Assembly (NCBI RefSeq): GCF_001968815.1
Contig: NZ_MIEQ01000046.1
Coordinates: 1 to 64,000, forward strand
DNA: 64,000 nucleotides
From: Motiliproteus sp. MSK22-1
GTDB lineage: Bacteria; Pseudomonadota; Gammaproteobacteria; Pseudomonadales; Balneatricaceae
Reading direction: 5' to 3'
Shown piece after piece: positions 1 to 7,669 of this stretch. The notes beneath the pieces were generated by a model, which searched no databases, was not told where the DNA came from, and saw nothing but the letters and a program-made list of their open reading frames with translations. The translations under genes and the position numbers were made by a program. How positions within the stretch are numbered: the first letter of the stretch is position 1; each line of letters opens with the position of its first letter.

Positions 1-174
1 CAGAGATCATGACCTTAGCTGGCGAGCAGCCCTGGTAACAGGTGGGGTTTATTTACCGCTTACGTTATAGTGGTTGCTTCTGTTGTTTACACCAGTGGTG
101 GTAACGATCACAGAGCTGAGAGTAGCATTACCCGATGGGATGTTGGAGGAGATTCGCGCGGGGATATGTCAGGG

Positions 175-207
175 GCATTATGACTGGTTTAAGTCGAGTC
201 ATAATGC
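175..207. repeat. 11-bp perfect inverted repeat (stem-loop)
   Basis: GCATTATGACT at 175-185 is exactly inverted at 197-207, with an 11-nt loop. It lies 84 nt beyond the xthA stop on the minus strand. No T-tract follows on either strand, so it is not a typical intrinsic terminator; it could stabilise the xthA 3' end or be an isolated repeat element. No gene is supportable in the rest of 1-290. Confidence 0.5.
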
Positions 208-290
208 ACTAAAGGTCCCCGTTGCTGGCTTATATAAATCGGCTTCCTTGCCCTAAAGTATCTGATTTTCTGACTTGCGGCTGGATTACT

Positions 291-1106
291 CTATAGATCA
301 AAGTCAGCCCATATTGGGCAATGGTCAGAAGGTTTCTCCATCGCTCGTATGTTGTAGTCGATGCCAGTTGCTGTGCATTTTTCCAGAAGACTTGAGGTGG
401 TTAAGATCAGGTCTATTCTTAGTCCTCGTTTGGGTTCACGATCAAAACCCTTGCTACGATAATCAAACCAGCTGTACCACTGGTGATCGTCCGGGTGCTG
501 TGAGCGGAAGCTGTCGGTCAGTCCCCACGCCTTCATACGCTGAAGCCATTCTCTTTCTTCGGGCTGAAAGCTGGTTTTACCTGTTCTGAGCCAGCGCTTA
601 CGGTTATCTTCTCCGATCCCAATGTCGATATCTTCTGAAGAAATGTTCATATCTCCCATGACTAACAGCAACTCGTCAGGGGACTGTCGCTGCTCAAGCT
701 GTTCCTGTAAATCTGCATAAAACTTACGCTTAGCCGGGAATTTTGTTTCATGGCTAATATTCTCACCCTGAGGAAAATAACCGTTGATAACTGTTAATAC
801 AGAACCGGTTGGAGTCTTGTAGTCCGCCATAATCAATCGCTTCTGGGAGTCTTCTGTATCAGACAGAAACCCCTTCTGAACCCGTAAAGCCGGTAACTTT
901 GAGATTAGGCAAACACCGTAGTGTCCTTTTTGTCCATGGTAATCGACTTCATAGCCCATCGCTTTAATCGCATCCACCGGAAACTCATCGTCATGGACCT
1001 TCGTTTCTTGAATACCAATCACGTCAGGAGACTGCGTATCGATCAGGGCTTGTAGTTGATGCAAACGAGCACGTATGCCGTTGGTATTAAAGGAGACGAT
1101 TTTCAT
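291..1106 (-). CDS. xthA: Exodeoxyribonuclease III
   Basis: Class II AP endonuclease and 3'-5' exonuclease of base excision repair, cytosolic and Mg-dependent. The 271-aa product matches the family length (E. coli 268 aa) and carries all catalytic landmarks of the EEP fold: N7, E34 in QETK, Y110 in NGYFPQG, D152 and N154 in GDMN, D232 in RIDLIL and the D261-H262 pair in SDHCPIW. The start is an ATG at 1104-1106 preceded by weak ribosome-binding sequence. It is monocistronic: 290 bp of apparent non-coding sequence follow and a 570-bp region lies upstream. The identification is secure; there is no visible damage-inducible operator. Confidence 0.96.
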   Translation of the reverse strand: MKIVSFNTNGIRARLHQLQALIDTQSPDVIGIQETKVHDDEFPVDAIKAMGYEVDYHGQKGHYGVCLISKLPALRVQKGFLSDTEDSQKRLIMADYKTPTGSVLTVINGYFPQGENISHETKFPAKRKFYADLQEQLEQRQSPDELLLVMGDMNISSEDIDIGIGEDNRKRWLRTGKTSFQPEEREWLQRMKAWGLTDSFRSQHPDDHQWYSWFDYRSKGFDREPKRGLRIDLILTTSSLLEKCTATGIDYNIRAMEKPSDHCPIWADFDL

Positions 1107-1383
1107 AGTATGGTCCGTTACTTGAGATCAGCGTTGTTAGTAGCCTGTTTAAACAGATACTAAACAGACAATAAGTTAGCTGAAAGTAGTGACAAAAAAA
1201 ACATTCAATTTTGAAAGGTTTTAGATTGGGTGCGTCAAACACTCGAAGAGGCTCCGGTGATATCGCTCGGGGCCATAAATCTGCCGGTAAAATAGAAGAC
1301 ATACTGGCGGTCAAAAACCAGCGGGGGCGAAATCCAACTGCAGTGGTCAACTAATCCCGGAAATGGCCAAAAACGGCCTCAGC

Positions 1384-1470
1384 GTAGCAATACAATCGCA
1401 AACAATTCTGGCAATCGTTAGTCTGAATACCCAAAGGGTAAAGGGTGTTGCTACCTCAGTGGCACCTTTT
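1384..1470 (+). promoter_or_regulatory. Candidate riboswitch/attenuator in the nhaD leader
   Basis: GTAGCAATAC (1384-1393) can pair over 10 bp (one G-U) with GTGTTGCTAC (1445-1454). It encloses two smaller stems: AACAATT/AATCGTT (1401-1419, one mismatch) and TACCC-AAA-GGGTA (1428-1440). The 3' half of the long pairing is also the 5' arm of a different hairpin, GGTGTTGC (1444-1451) with GTGGCACC (1459-1466), which uses G-U pairs and is followed by TTTT (1467-1470). Mutually exclusive aptamer-like and terminator-like folds are the layout of a transcription-attenuating riboswitch. The downstream gene is a Na+/H+ antiporter, so the known Na+ (DUF1646 motif) and Li+ (nhaA-I/II motif) classes should be tested first. 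The terminator lies about 210 nt before the start codon. The remaining intergenic sequence (1107-1383 and 1471-1680) shows nothing else I can support. Confidence 0.45.
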
Positions 1471-1680
1471 GTTCGCAATCCTTATAGCGCGTACTTTCCT
1501 CCTTTATAGCAAGCTATTCCCCTGTCTTTTTGGCTAAAACCTCCACTACTAACATCTCCAAATAACCACTAAAACCGCTTGCTGGCACAAAGGTATCTTC
1601 ATTTTGTCGTTGGATTGGCATTAAACATCTGATAAAACTAATCTTTACAGCTAAACATGCATCGTTACTAGGTGAATTAT

Positions 1681-3138
1681 ATGCAAGGAACTTTGCTTCG
1701 GCCCACCCTGTTACTGCTTCTGACCACGTTATTCTCCCCAACCTCTTTTGCTTCTGCCACTGGGTCGCTAGACCTCACTAGCAGCGGTATAGGATACTTT
1801 GCTGTGGCGATTTTTGTGATCGCCTACTCCTTAGTCATCCTCGAAGAAAAGCTCCACATGCGAAAATCCAAACCGGTGCTGGTAGCCGCGGGGATTATCT
1901 GGGTCGTGGCAGGCTGGGCTTATATTCAACAAGGCCTGACCCACGATACCGAGCATGCATTTAAAGCCACGTTGCTAGAGTTTGCGGAACTGATGCTGTT
2001 CCTGTTAGTAGCAATGACCTACATAAATACGTTGGAAGAACGGCGAGTGTTTGATGCGCTTCGAAGTTGGATGATTCGCAAAGGCTTCGATTACCGCAAG
2101 CTTTTCTGGCTGACCGGATTCCTGGCGTTCTTTATCTCTCCTATCGCCGATAACCTCACCACCGCCTTGCTGATGTGCGCAGTGGTCATGAAGGTCGCCG
2201 AAGGAGATAACAAGTTTATCAACCTCTGTTGCATCAATATTGTGGTGGCAGCGAATGCAGGCGGCGCCTTCAGTCCCTTTGGTGATATCACCACACTGAT
2301 GGTATGGCAGGCAGGGATTATTCCATTCCAGGACTTCTTCGCCCTACTAGTGCCTTCGCTGGTGAATTTCATAATCCCAGCATTGATCATGAGCTTCTTT
2401 ATCAAAAATCGCACGCCACATGGCGATGTCGAAGTGATCGAAATGAAGCGCGGTGCCAAACGCTTTACGCTGCTGTTCCTGCTCTCCATCGCCTCGGCGG
2501 TTAGTTGCCATACATTCCTGCACCTGCCACCTGTACTGGGCATGATGGCGGGGCTGGGTTATTTGCAGTTCTTCGGTTATTACCTGCGTATGACCTTGCC
2601 TAAAAGCCTGGAGAAAAAGCGTCAACAAGCCGAGCAAGCCGGTGATACTGAGAAGCTCGACTACCTGGGTAGTGTCGTTCCCTTCGACGTTTTCAACCGT
2701 GTGGCCCGGGCCGAGTGGGACACCTTACTGTTCTTCTACGGCGTCATTATGTGCGTAGGCGGTCTCGGCTTTATGGGCTACCTGGCGATGATGTCAGATC
2801 TGCTTTATACCCAGTGGGACGCGACCAGCGCCAACGTTATGCTAGGGATTATCTCGGCGGTAATCGATAACATTCCGGTGATGTTTGCGGTACTGACCAT
2901 GGAGCCACAAATGTCTCAGGGACAATGGCTGCTAATCACCCTCACCGCCGGGGTCGGCGGCAGCTTGTTGTCGGTCGGGTCTGCAGCGGGTGTCGCGGTT
3001 ATGGGCCAAGCACGGGGAATCTATACCTTCTTCGGCCACCTGAAATGGACGCCAGTGATATTTTTAGGTTATGCCGCCAGTGTCTGGGTTCATCTGTGGT
3101 TTAACGAAGGTCTGTTCACCGGCACCGTGGGTGGATGA
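1681..3138 (+). CDS. nhaD: Na+/H+ antiporter, NhaD family
   Basis: Inner-membrane sodium/proton antiporter of the NhaD family (ion transporter/ArsB-like superfamily), exporting Na+ (and Li+) in exchange for H+. The 485-aa product starts with a cleavable-looking hydrophobic leader (about residues 8-25), then roughly a dozen hydrophobic segments. Conserved polar stretches typical of NhaD are visible: SPIADNLTTALLMCAVVM, NAGGAFSPFGDITTLMVW and SAVIDNIPVMFAVLTM. I place the start at ATG 1681 because AGGTGA (1670-1675) lies 5 nt upstream; an in-frame GTG at 1672 would add three residues. It is preceded by a long structured leader and followed after 44 bp by two small same-strand genes, a probable operon. 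High-salt habitat is the natural inference. Confidence 0.92.
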   Translation: MQGTLLRPTLLLLLTTLFSPTSFASATGSLDLTSSGIGYFAVAIFVIAYSLVILEEKLHMRKSKPVLVAAGIIWVVAGWAYIQQGLTHDTEHAFKATLLEFAELMLFLLVAMTYINTLEERRVFDALRSWMIRKGFDYRKLFWLTGFLAFFISPIADNLTTALLMCAVVMKVAEGDNKFINLCCINIVVAANAGGAFSPFGDITTLMVWQAGIIPFQDFFALLVPSLVNFIIPALIMSFFIKNRTPHGDVEVIEMKRGAKRFTLLFLLSIASAVSCHTFLHLPPVLGMMAGLGYLQFFGYYLRMTLPKSLEKKRQQAEQAGDTEKLDYLGSVVPFDVFNRVARAEWDTLLFFYGVIMCVGGLGFMGYLAMMSDLLYTQWDATSANVMLGIISAVIDNIPVMFAVLTMEPQMSQGQWLLITLTAGVGGSLLSVGSAAGVAVMGQARGIYTFFGHLKWTPVIFLGYAASVWVHLWFNEGLFTGTVGG

Positions 3139-3182
3139 CTAAGTCAGTGATATAACAATCGCGCCAAAAACAAAGGAATGCT

Positions 3183-3392
3183 ATGAAGCTGATTATGCGC
3201 TCTGAATTTGACTCGTTGCGATTGGACGATCGCAACGAGTATGAGGTTGATAAAAATGGCGATACCCAAGTAGTCAAAATCTACCGGGATGGCAAACTAA
3301 TCGCCAAGAAGAAGACCCAGAAAAAATCGGTCCGCTACTTCGGCGTTTCAGGGTATGAGCAGTATTTGCCTGGAGGATCTGATGAGGTCTGA
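3183..3392 (+). CDS. Small hypothetical protein downstream of nhaD
   Basis: A 69-aa cytosolic-looking protein with many charged residues (KLIMRSEFDSLRL at the N-terminus, KKKTQKK in the middle). No signal peptide or membrane segment. AAAGGA lies 6-7 nt before the ATG, so translation is well supported. It begins 44 bp after nhaD and its 3' end overlaps the start of the next small gene by 11 nt, which points to co-transcription with nhaD and translational coupling. I do not recognise the family. The charged N-terminal half has a strand-turn pattern (YEVDKNGDTQVVKIYRDGK) that would suit a small beta-rich domain, but this is inference. Confidence 0.6.
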   Translation: MKLIMRSEFDSLRLDDRNEYEVDKNGDTQVVKIYRDGKLIAKKKTQKKSVRYFGVSGYEQYLPGGSDEV

Positions 3393-3522
3393 CCCAATTG
3401 GGGTAAAACCAGAGATAGGAGCAACGCCACTTGACACAGCCAAGCGTATGCACAAAGAAGGAGATGATACTCTCGACCGGAGCGAGATGATTAAATACTT
3501 AATCGCAGTCGGTGCAAAGTAA
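3382..3522 (+). CDS. 46-aa small protein, translationally coupled to the preceding gene
   Basis: ATG at 3382 is preceded at 5-nt spacing by a strong GGAGG (3372-3376) and overlaps the last 11 nt of the upstream gene in another frame. It encodes 46 residues ending at TAA 3520-3522. The C-terminal half (KRMHKEGDDTLDRSEMIKYL) looks like one amphipathic helix-acidic loop-helix unit, loosely like half an EF-hand, but the loop does not fit the calcium-binding consensus fully. No membrane segment. I do not recognise the family. The ribosome-binding site and coupling are direct observations; expression and function are unknown. Confidence 0.55.
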   Translation: MRSDPIGVKPEIGATPLDTAKRMHKEGDDTLDRSEMIKYLIAVGAK

Positions 3523-3530
3523 CCACCTTA

Positions 3531-3599
3531 ACCTGTGAGAGTAGATTGGGTCTGAACTAATACAGGTAAGTGGCTCAACGACGCTTACAATCTACTCTC
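3531..3599. repeat. 12-bp inverted repeat with interlocked second pairing
   Basis: GAGAGTAGATTG (3537-3548) is perfectly inverted at 3588-3599 across a 39-nt spacer. ACCTGT (3531-3536) can also pair with ACAGGT (3562-3567); because the two pairings interlock, they are either alternatives or an H-type pseudoknot. No T-tract follows. It lies between the nhaD group and the convergent protease gene and could be a processing or termination structure of the nhaD transcript, or the relic of a small mobile element. Confidence 0.45.
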
Positions 3600-3636
3600 G
3601 TTCCAACAAAACTGATGCGGCGACTACGCTGAAATA

Positions 3637-4281
3637 CTACGCAACGTGGCAGAAATGAACAGACTCAAATGATAGAGATTGTGACTTTCCTCCACTGGTA
3701 ACATAGGTTCCATATTGGGTTTCCAGGTTTTTTAAGAATGATGCTCTGTTGCTTGATGACAGTGAATATTCTCCGGAATTGGGATCGAAAAAAGTCATCT
3801 TGTTGTCGTCTTGATGCAGAGCGCAGACATGATTGGTATTGGCTCCTTTAAGTTCCATGATAACGATATGGTAGCCGGGGTTATTATTCAAATGGGCTAA
3901 GGTTTTACTGAAGGTTGCTGTATTGAACTCTTGGTGATGTTCTCCCATTTGTCCGCCCAGGGTATGCGGTGTTACTTTTTCCACTCGTTCAGGATAAGTG
4001 CCGCCGGTCCGCCAGCTGTTAAACTGCTTGGCGAAATAATCAATTTGTGTCCAGGCGCCGTCTGAGTTGAGAAACTCTATTCGATCTGTTGGCTTTTCTG
4101 TGGCAAATCTCTTGTGTCTTTGTATCCACTGGAAGCTTAAGCCCGTGCAACCTCCTATTTGCACACTTTTCAGGCTGCTAAGATGTGCTCTTGTCTTCAA
4201 TTGACGTCTCTGTTTGTATTTTGCAACACGGTGCCATTTCAGAGACCATATCGTTTTCCATGAAGTAAAATCCTGTGGCAT
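3637..4281 (-). CDS. YopT/AvrPphB-like (C58) cysteine protease, possible effector
   Basis: A 214-aa protein with the papain-like triad of the C58 family: C45 in GGCTGLSFQWI, H151 in TNHVCALHQ and D166 in FFDPNSGEY. The Cys-to-His distance (106) and His-to-Asp distance (15) resemble those I recall for AvrPphB and YopT. Known members are type III effectors that cleave host proteins: Rho GTPases for YopT, the kinase PBS1 for AvrPphB. There is no Sec signal peptide or membrane segment, as expected for a type III substrate, and no secretion genes are in this window. The start is ATG 4279-4281 with AAGGGA about 7 nt upstream. It is monocistronic and convergent with the nhaD group, with an AT-rich upstream region, consistent with acquisition. 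Fold assignment is fairly sure; effector role is inference. Confidence 0.7.
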   Translation of the reverse strand: MPQDFTSWKTIWSLKWHRVAKYKQRRQLKTRAHLSSLKSVQIGGCTGLSFQWIQRHKRFATEKPTDRIEFLNSDGAWTQIDYFAKQFNSWRTGGTYPERVEKVTPHTLGGQMGEHHQEFNTATFSKTLAHLNNNPGYHIVIMELKGANTNHVCALHQDDNKMTFFDPNSGEYSLSSSNRASFLKNLETQYGTYVTSGGKSQSLSFESVHFCHVA

Positions 4282-4419
4282 ATAAATTCCCTTACCAAAT
4301 TAGATTAACGGATCTTAAAGATACGGACTGATTCTATGCAGCTGGTGAGAATTATCAATTGTTTCTGCTAAAAAGTATTAACATCAATAAATTAACTGCC
4401 AAAAGTAATTGTATTCCCG

Positions 4420-7400
4420 TTATCGAAAATCTCTCGATTTTACTTTCATCGCATTCCAGTGGTCGGAGATATCGGTAAGGCGTCCTGCTATGACATGGAT
4501 CACGGAGCCTTCTCGTTCCATAACTCCTGAGACCTTGAGGATGTTGGCTGTCAGCAGGGCCTTACGTTGTATTTGCGCTGTTGCCTTCCAGACAACGAGG
4601 TTTATTTGTCCTGTTTCATCTTCTAATGTAACGAAGGTTACTCCGGTTGAAGTGCCAGGGCGTTGTCTGTTGGTGACCAGACCGGCAACATGAACTAATT
4701 GTCCATGGCGGCAATGGAGTAATTCATGAGCACGCAGACATCCTTGTAACAGTTGTTGCTCGCGTAGCAGTTCCAGCGGGTGACGACCCAGACTGAGTCC
4801 CAGATGCCGAAAATCTTCTTCCAGATCAGCTTGTTCAGAAGGAGCGCTGAGTTGGGTGTTCGAAGCCGCTGAGTGAGTGTTTGGGGCAGTGGAAGTATCA
4901 ACAGCGGTCAGTTCCAGATTATTCAGGTCTTGCAAAAGCTCCCAGCGTGCCTGATATCGATGGTCTGACAGATTGTTGAGTGAGCCTGATGCTGCTAACG
5001 CATCCCAATCGTTGCGCTTTAAATGGCAGCACAAGCGGGCATCTGTGATTGAACGAAAACCAGTTTCTGGACGGTTTTGCAGAATAAGCTCTGCTGCGTC
5101 TTTGGATAGTCCTTTTATTAATCTGAAGCCCAGGCGCATAGCTGGTTGAGGGAGGTTTCCCGGGCGCAGGGTATGTTGGCTGGAAGAGGGGCGATTCTGC
5201 TTGTCTGGAATGCCATACTCTACAGTGTCCGGGACATCATATTCTAGGCTGCTGTCCCACCTGCTGCGGTTTATATCAACCGGGCGAACTTCTATGCCAT
5301 GTCGGCGTACATCCTGGATCAATTGGGCAGGGGTATAAAAACCCATAGGCAGACTATTTAATAGACCGCAACAAAAAGCAGCAGGGTGGTGGCACTTGAG
5401 CCAGGCAGAAACGTAAACCAATAAAGCGAAACTGGCTGCATGAGATTCTGGAAAACCGTATTCTCCAAATCCTTCAATCTGGCGGCAAATACGTTCAGCA
5501 AACTCTTTTTCGTAGCCTCGTTCCAACATACCGGTAATGAGTTTTTGCTGATATTTGTGTATATGCCCATTGCGCTTCCAGGCAGCCATAGCCCGTCGCA
5601 GTTGATCCGCTTCGCCACCGCTAAATCCAGCCGCGACCATGGCTAATTTAATCACCTGCTCCTGAAAAATAGGTACCCCAAGGGTACGCTCCAATACACC
5701 TTGCACTTCCGGGCTGGGATAATCGACTTGTTCGATACCGTCTCTTCGGCGTAAGAATGGATGTACCATATCTCCCTGAATAGGCCCTGGCCGTACAATC
5801 GCTACCTGAATAACCAGGTCGTAGTATGTCTGAGGCTTTAGGCGTGGCAACATACTCATTTGGGCACGAGACTCAACCTGGAAGACACCGACACTATCGG
5901 CCTGGCAGAGCATTTCGTAGGTCAGGGGGTCTTTTCGAGGAATATCCTGAATGCTAAAAGGCTTGCCTTGTGATTGACTGAGCATTTCCAGGGTTTTACG
6001 AATAGCCGTCAGCATACCCAAGGCCAGTACATCCATCTTTAATAGCCCGAGCGTTTCCAAATCATCCTTATTCCATTGAATAATGGTCCGTTCAGTCATT
6101 GCTGCGTTTTCTATGGGAACCAGTTCCGTAAGGGGGCCTGCGGAGATAATGAAGCCTCCAACATGCTGAGACAAATGACGGGGGAAGTCGAGAATTTCCA
6201 TAACCAGCTCTGTCAGTAATCGATGGGTAGGGTCTGGTGTTTCACCGCCGAGTTCTGATAGCTGTTTCAGCCAGCTTTGACGCCCACTGCGGCGGTCCAG
6301 CTGACTGATAAGCCAGCTAAGGTAGCTTTCATCCATACCCAGGGCTTTGCCTACATCACGGATGGCACTTTTGGCTCGATAGCTGATGACAGTGGCGGTA
6401 AGTCCTGCCCGGTCACGGCCATAACGCTGATAGATATATTGAATGACTTCTTCACGGCGCTCATGTTCAAAATCTACGTCTATATCAGGTGGTTCGTCAC
6501 GTTCTTTGGAAATAAAGCGCTCGATGAGCAGATTAACTTCCTTGGGGTCCACTTCGGTTATATGCAGGCAATAGCAAACAATGGAATTTGCCGATGATCC
6601 TCGTCCCTGACAAAGAATATCCCGACGACGGGCAAATTTGACGATATCCTGAATAGTGAGGAAATAGTGTTCGTATTTCAGTTCTCCAATAAGTTTCAGC
6701 TCCTTACTGATCTGCTGTTGGAATTGTTTTGCTATGCCATCAGGAAACCGGAGCCGAGCCCCTTCCTTCACCAGATTGTGAAGGTGTTGTCGGGCACTGA
6801 GCCCGGCAGGTACCAGTTCTGCTGGATATTCGTAACGAAGCTCAGAAAGGCAGAAGTGGCAGCGATTGGCTATTTTCAGGGTTTCATCAATTAATGCTTG
6901 TTGATAAAGACGGTTGATTTTGTTTATTGACCGGAGGTGGCGTTCTCCATTAGCTGCCAGTTTAAAACCACAGTTTTTGATGGTGGTTCGATGATGGATA
7001 GCGGTCAGCAGATCCTGTAGCTTCTGTCTTTTGGGGTGATGCATATGAACATTATTAGCGCAGACTACGGGTTGTTTTAACTCTGAGGCCAGGGTTATGC
7101 ACTGTCGGTAATGATGCTCGTCAGCTGCTGTTAATAATCGCTCAACCAGCAGCCAGCATCGTTGAGGAAATTGTGCGGCCAGCCATTTCAGGCGGTTTCG
7201 GGCTTTTAGCATAGGATCAGGTAACATAGGTTCAGGATTTGGAGCAGGGCGATAGAGCAACAGGCAGTGGTCCAGGTTCAGGCCATCATTACAATCGAAA
7301 TCAGACCACTGGATGTGATAGTGGCCTTTTTCAGCCTTACGGCGACAGTGGCTAATTAGAGTGCAGAGTTGAGCGTAGGCACGACGGTCTGGCGCCAGAA

Positions 7401-7638
7401 CGACGACCAGCTCATCAGCCAAATGAAACTCACTGCCTATAATCAGTTTCAGAGGCTGTTCCCGTGCCGCTTCATAAGCTCTGACTACACCCGCTACTGA
7501 GCATTCATCGGTGAGTGCCAGAGCTTGGTAACCCAATTCTACGGCACGCTGGACCAGTTCTCCCGGGTGAGAGGCTCCACGTAAGAAACTGAAGTTGCTC
7601 AGGCAATGGAGTTCAGCATAATTTACGGTCTTAATCAT
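4420..7638 (-). CDS. dnaE2: Error-prone DNA polymerase DnaE2 (ImuC)
   Basis: Alternative C-family polymerase that performs translesion synthesis with ImuA and ImuB in SOS mutagenesis. At 1072 aa it has the expected order: N-terminal PHP domain (HCLSNFSFLRGASHP near residue 11), polymerase palm with DIDVDF at about 385-390, finger region, and a C-terminal OB fold (LVHVAGLVTNRQRPGTSTG). I set the start at ATG 7636-7638, because an upstream in-frame extension to 7821 would overlap imuB and add 61 residues with no family similarity. The gap to the imuB stop is 31 bp, so it is the last gene of the imuA-imuB-dnaE2 operon and is controlled by the LexA box upstream of imuA. Confidence 0.95.
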   Translation of the reverse strand: MIKTVNYAELHCLSNFSFLRGASHPGELVQRAVELGYQALALTDECSVAGVVRAYEAAREQPLKLIIGSEFHLADELVVVLAPDRRAYAQLCTLISHCRRKAEKGHYHIQWSDFDCNDGLNLDHCLLLYRPAPNPEPMLPDPMLKARNRLKWLAAQFPQRCWLLVERLLTAADEHHYRQCITLASELKQPVVCANNVHMHHPKRQKLQDLLTAIHHRTTIKNCGFKLAANGERHLRSINKINRLYQQALIDETLKIANRCHFCLSELRYEYPAELVPAGLSARQHLHNLVKEGARLRFPDGIAKQFQQQISKELKLIGELKYEHYFLTIQDIVKFARRRDILCQGRGSSANSIVCYCLHITEVDPKEVNLLIERFISKERDEPPDIDVDFEHERREEVIQYIYQRYGRDRAGLTATVISYRAKSAIRDVGKALGMDESYLSWLISQLDRRSGRQSWLKQLSELGGETPDPTHRLLTELVMEILDFPRHLSQHVGGFIISAGPLTELVPIENAAMTERTIIQWNKDDLETLGLLKMDVLALGMLTAIRKTLEMLSQSQGKPFSIQDIPRKDPLTYEMLCQADSVGVFQVESRAQMSMLPRLKPQTYYDLVIQVAIVRPGPIQGDMVHPFLRRRDGIEQVDYPSPEVQGVLERTLGVPIFQEQVIKLAMVAAGFSGGEADQLRRAMAAWKRNGHIHKYQQKLITGMLERGYEKEFAERICRQIEGFGEYGFPESHAASFALLVYVSAWLKCHHPAAFCCGLLNSLPMGFYTPAQLIQDVRRHGIEVRPVDINRSRWDSSLEYDVPDTVEYGIPDKQNRPSSSQHTLRPGNLPQPAMRLGFRLIKGLSKDAAELILQNRPETGFRSITDARLCCHLKRNDWDALAASGSLNNLSDHRYQARWELLQDLNNLELTAVDTSTAPNTHSAASNTQLSAPSEQADLEEDFRHLGLSLGRHPLELLREQQLLQGCLRAHELLHCRHGQLVHVAGLVTNRQRPGTSTGVTFVTLEDETGQINLVVWKATAQIQRKALLTANILKVSGVMEREGSVIHVIAGRLTDISDHWNAMKVKSRDFR

Positions 7639-7669
7639 GTTTATACAGTCATCGCCATCTTTTCCAGCT

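Noticed and set aside
74-256. 60-aa plus-strand ORF near the left edge
   Set aside because: No ribosome-binding site, no recognisable domain, and it contains the inverted repeat; likely chance.
1087-1350. Minus-strand ORF upstream of xthA (87 aa)
   Set aside because: No ribosome-binding site, overlaps the xthA start, unlike any protein composition I know; likely non-coding.
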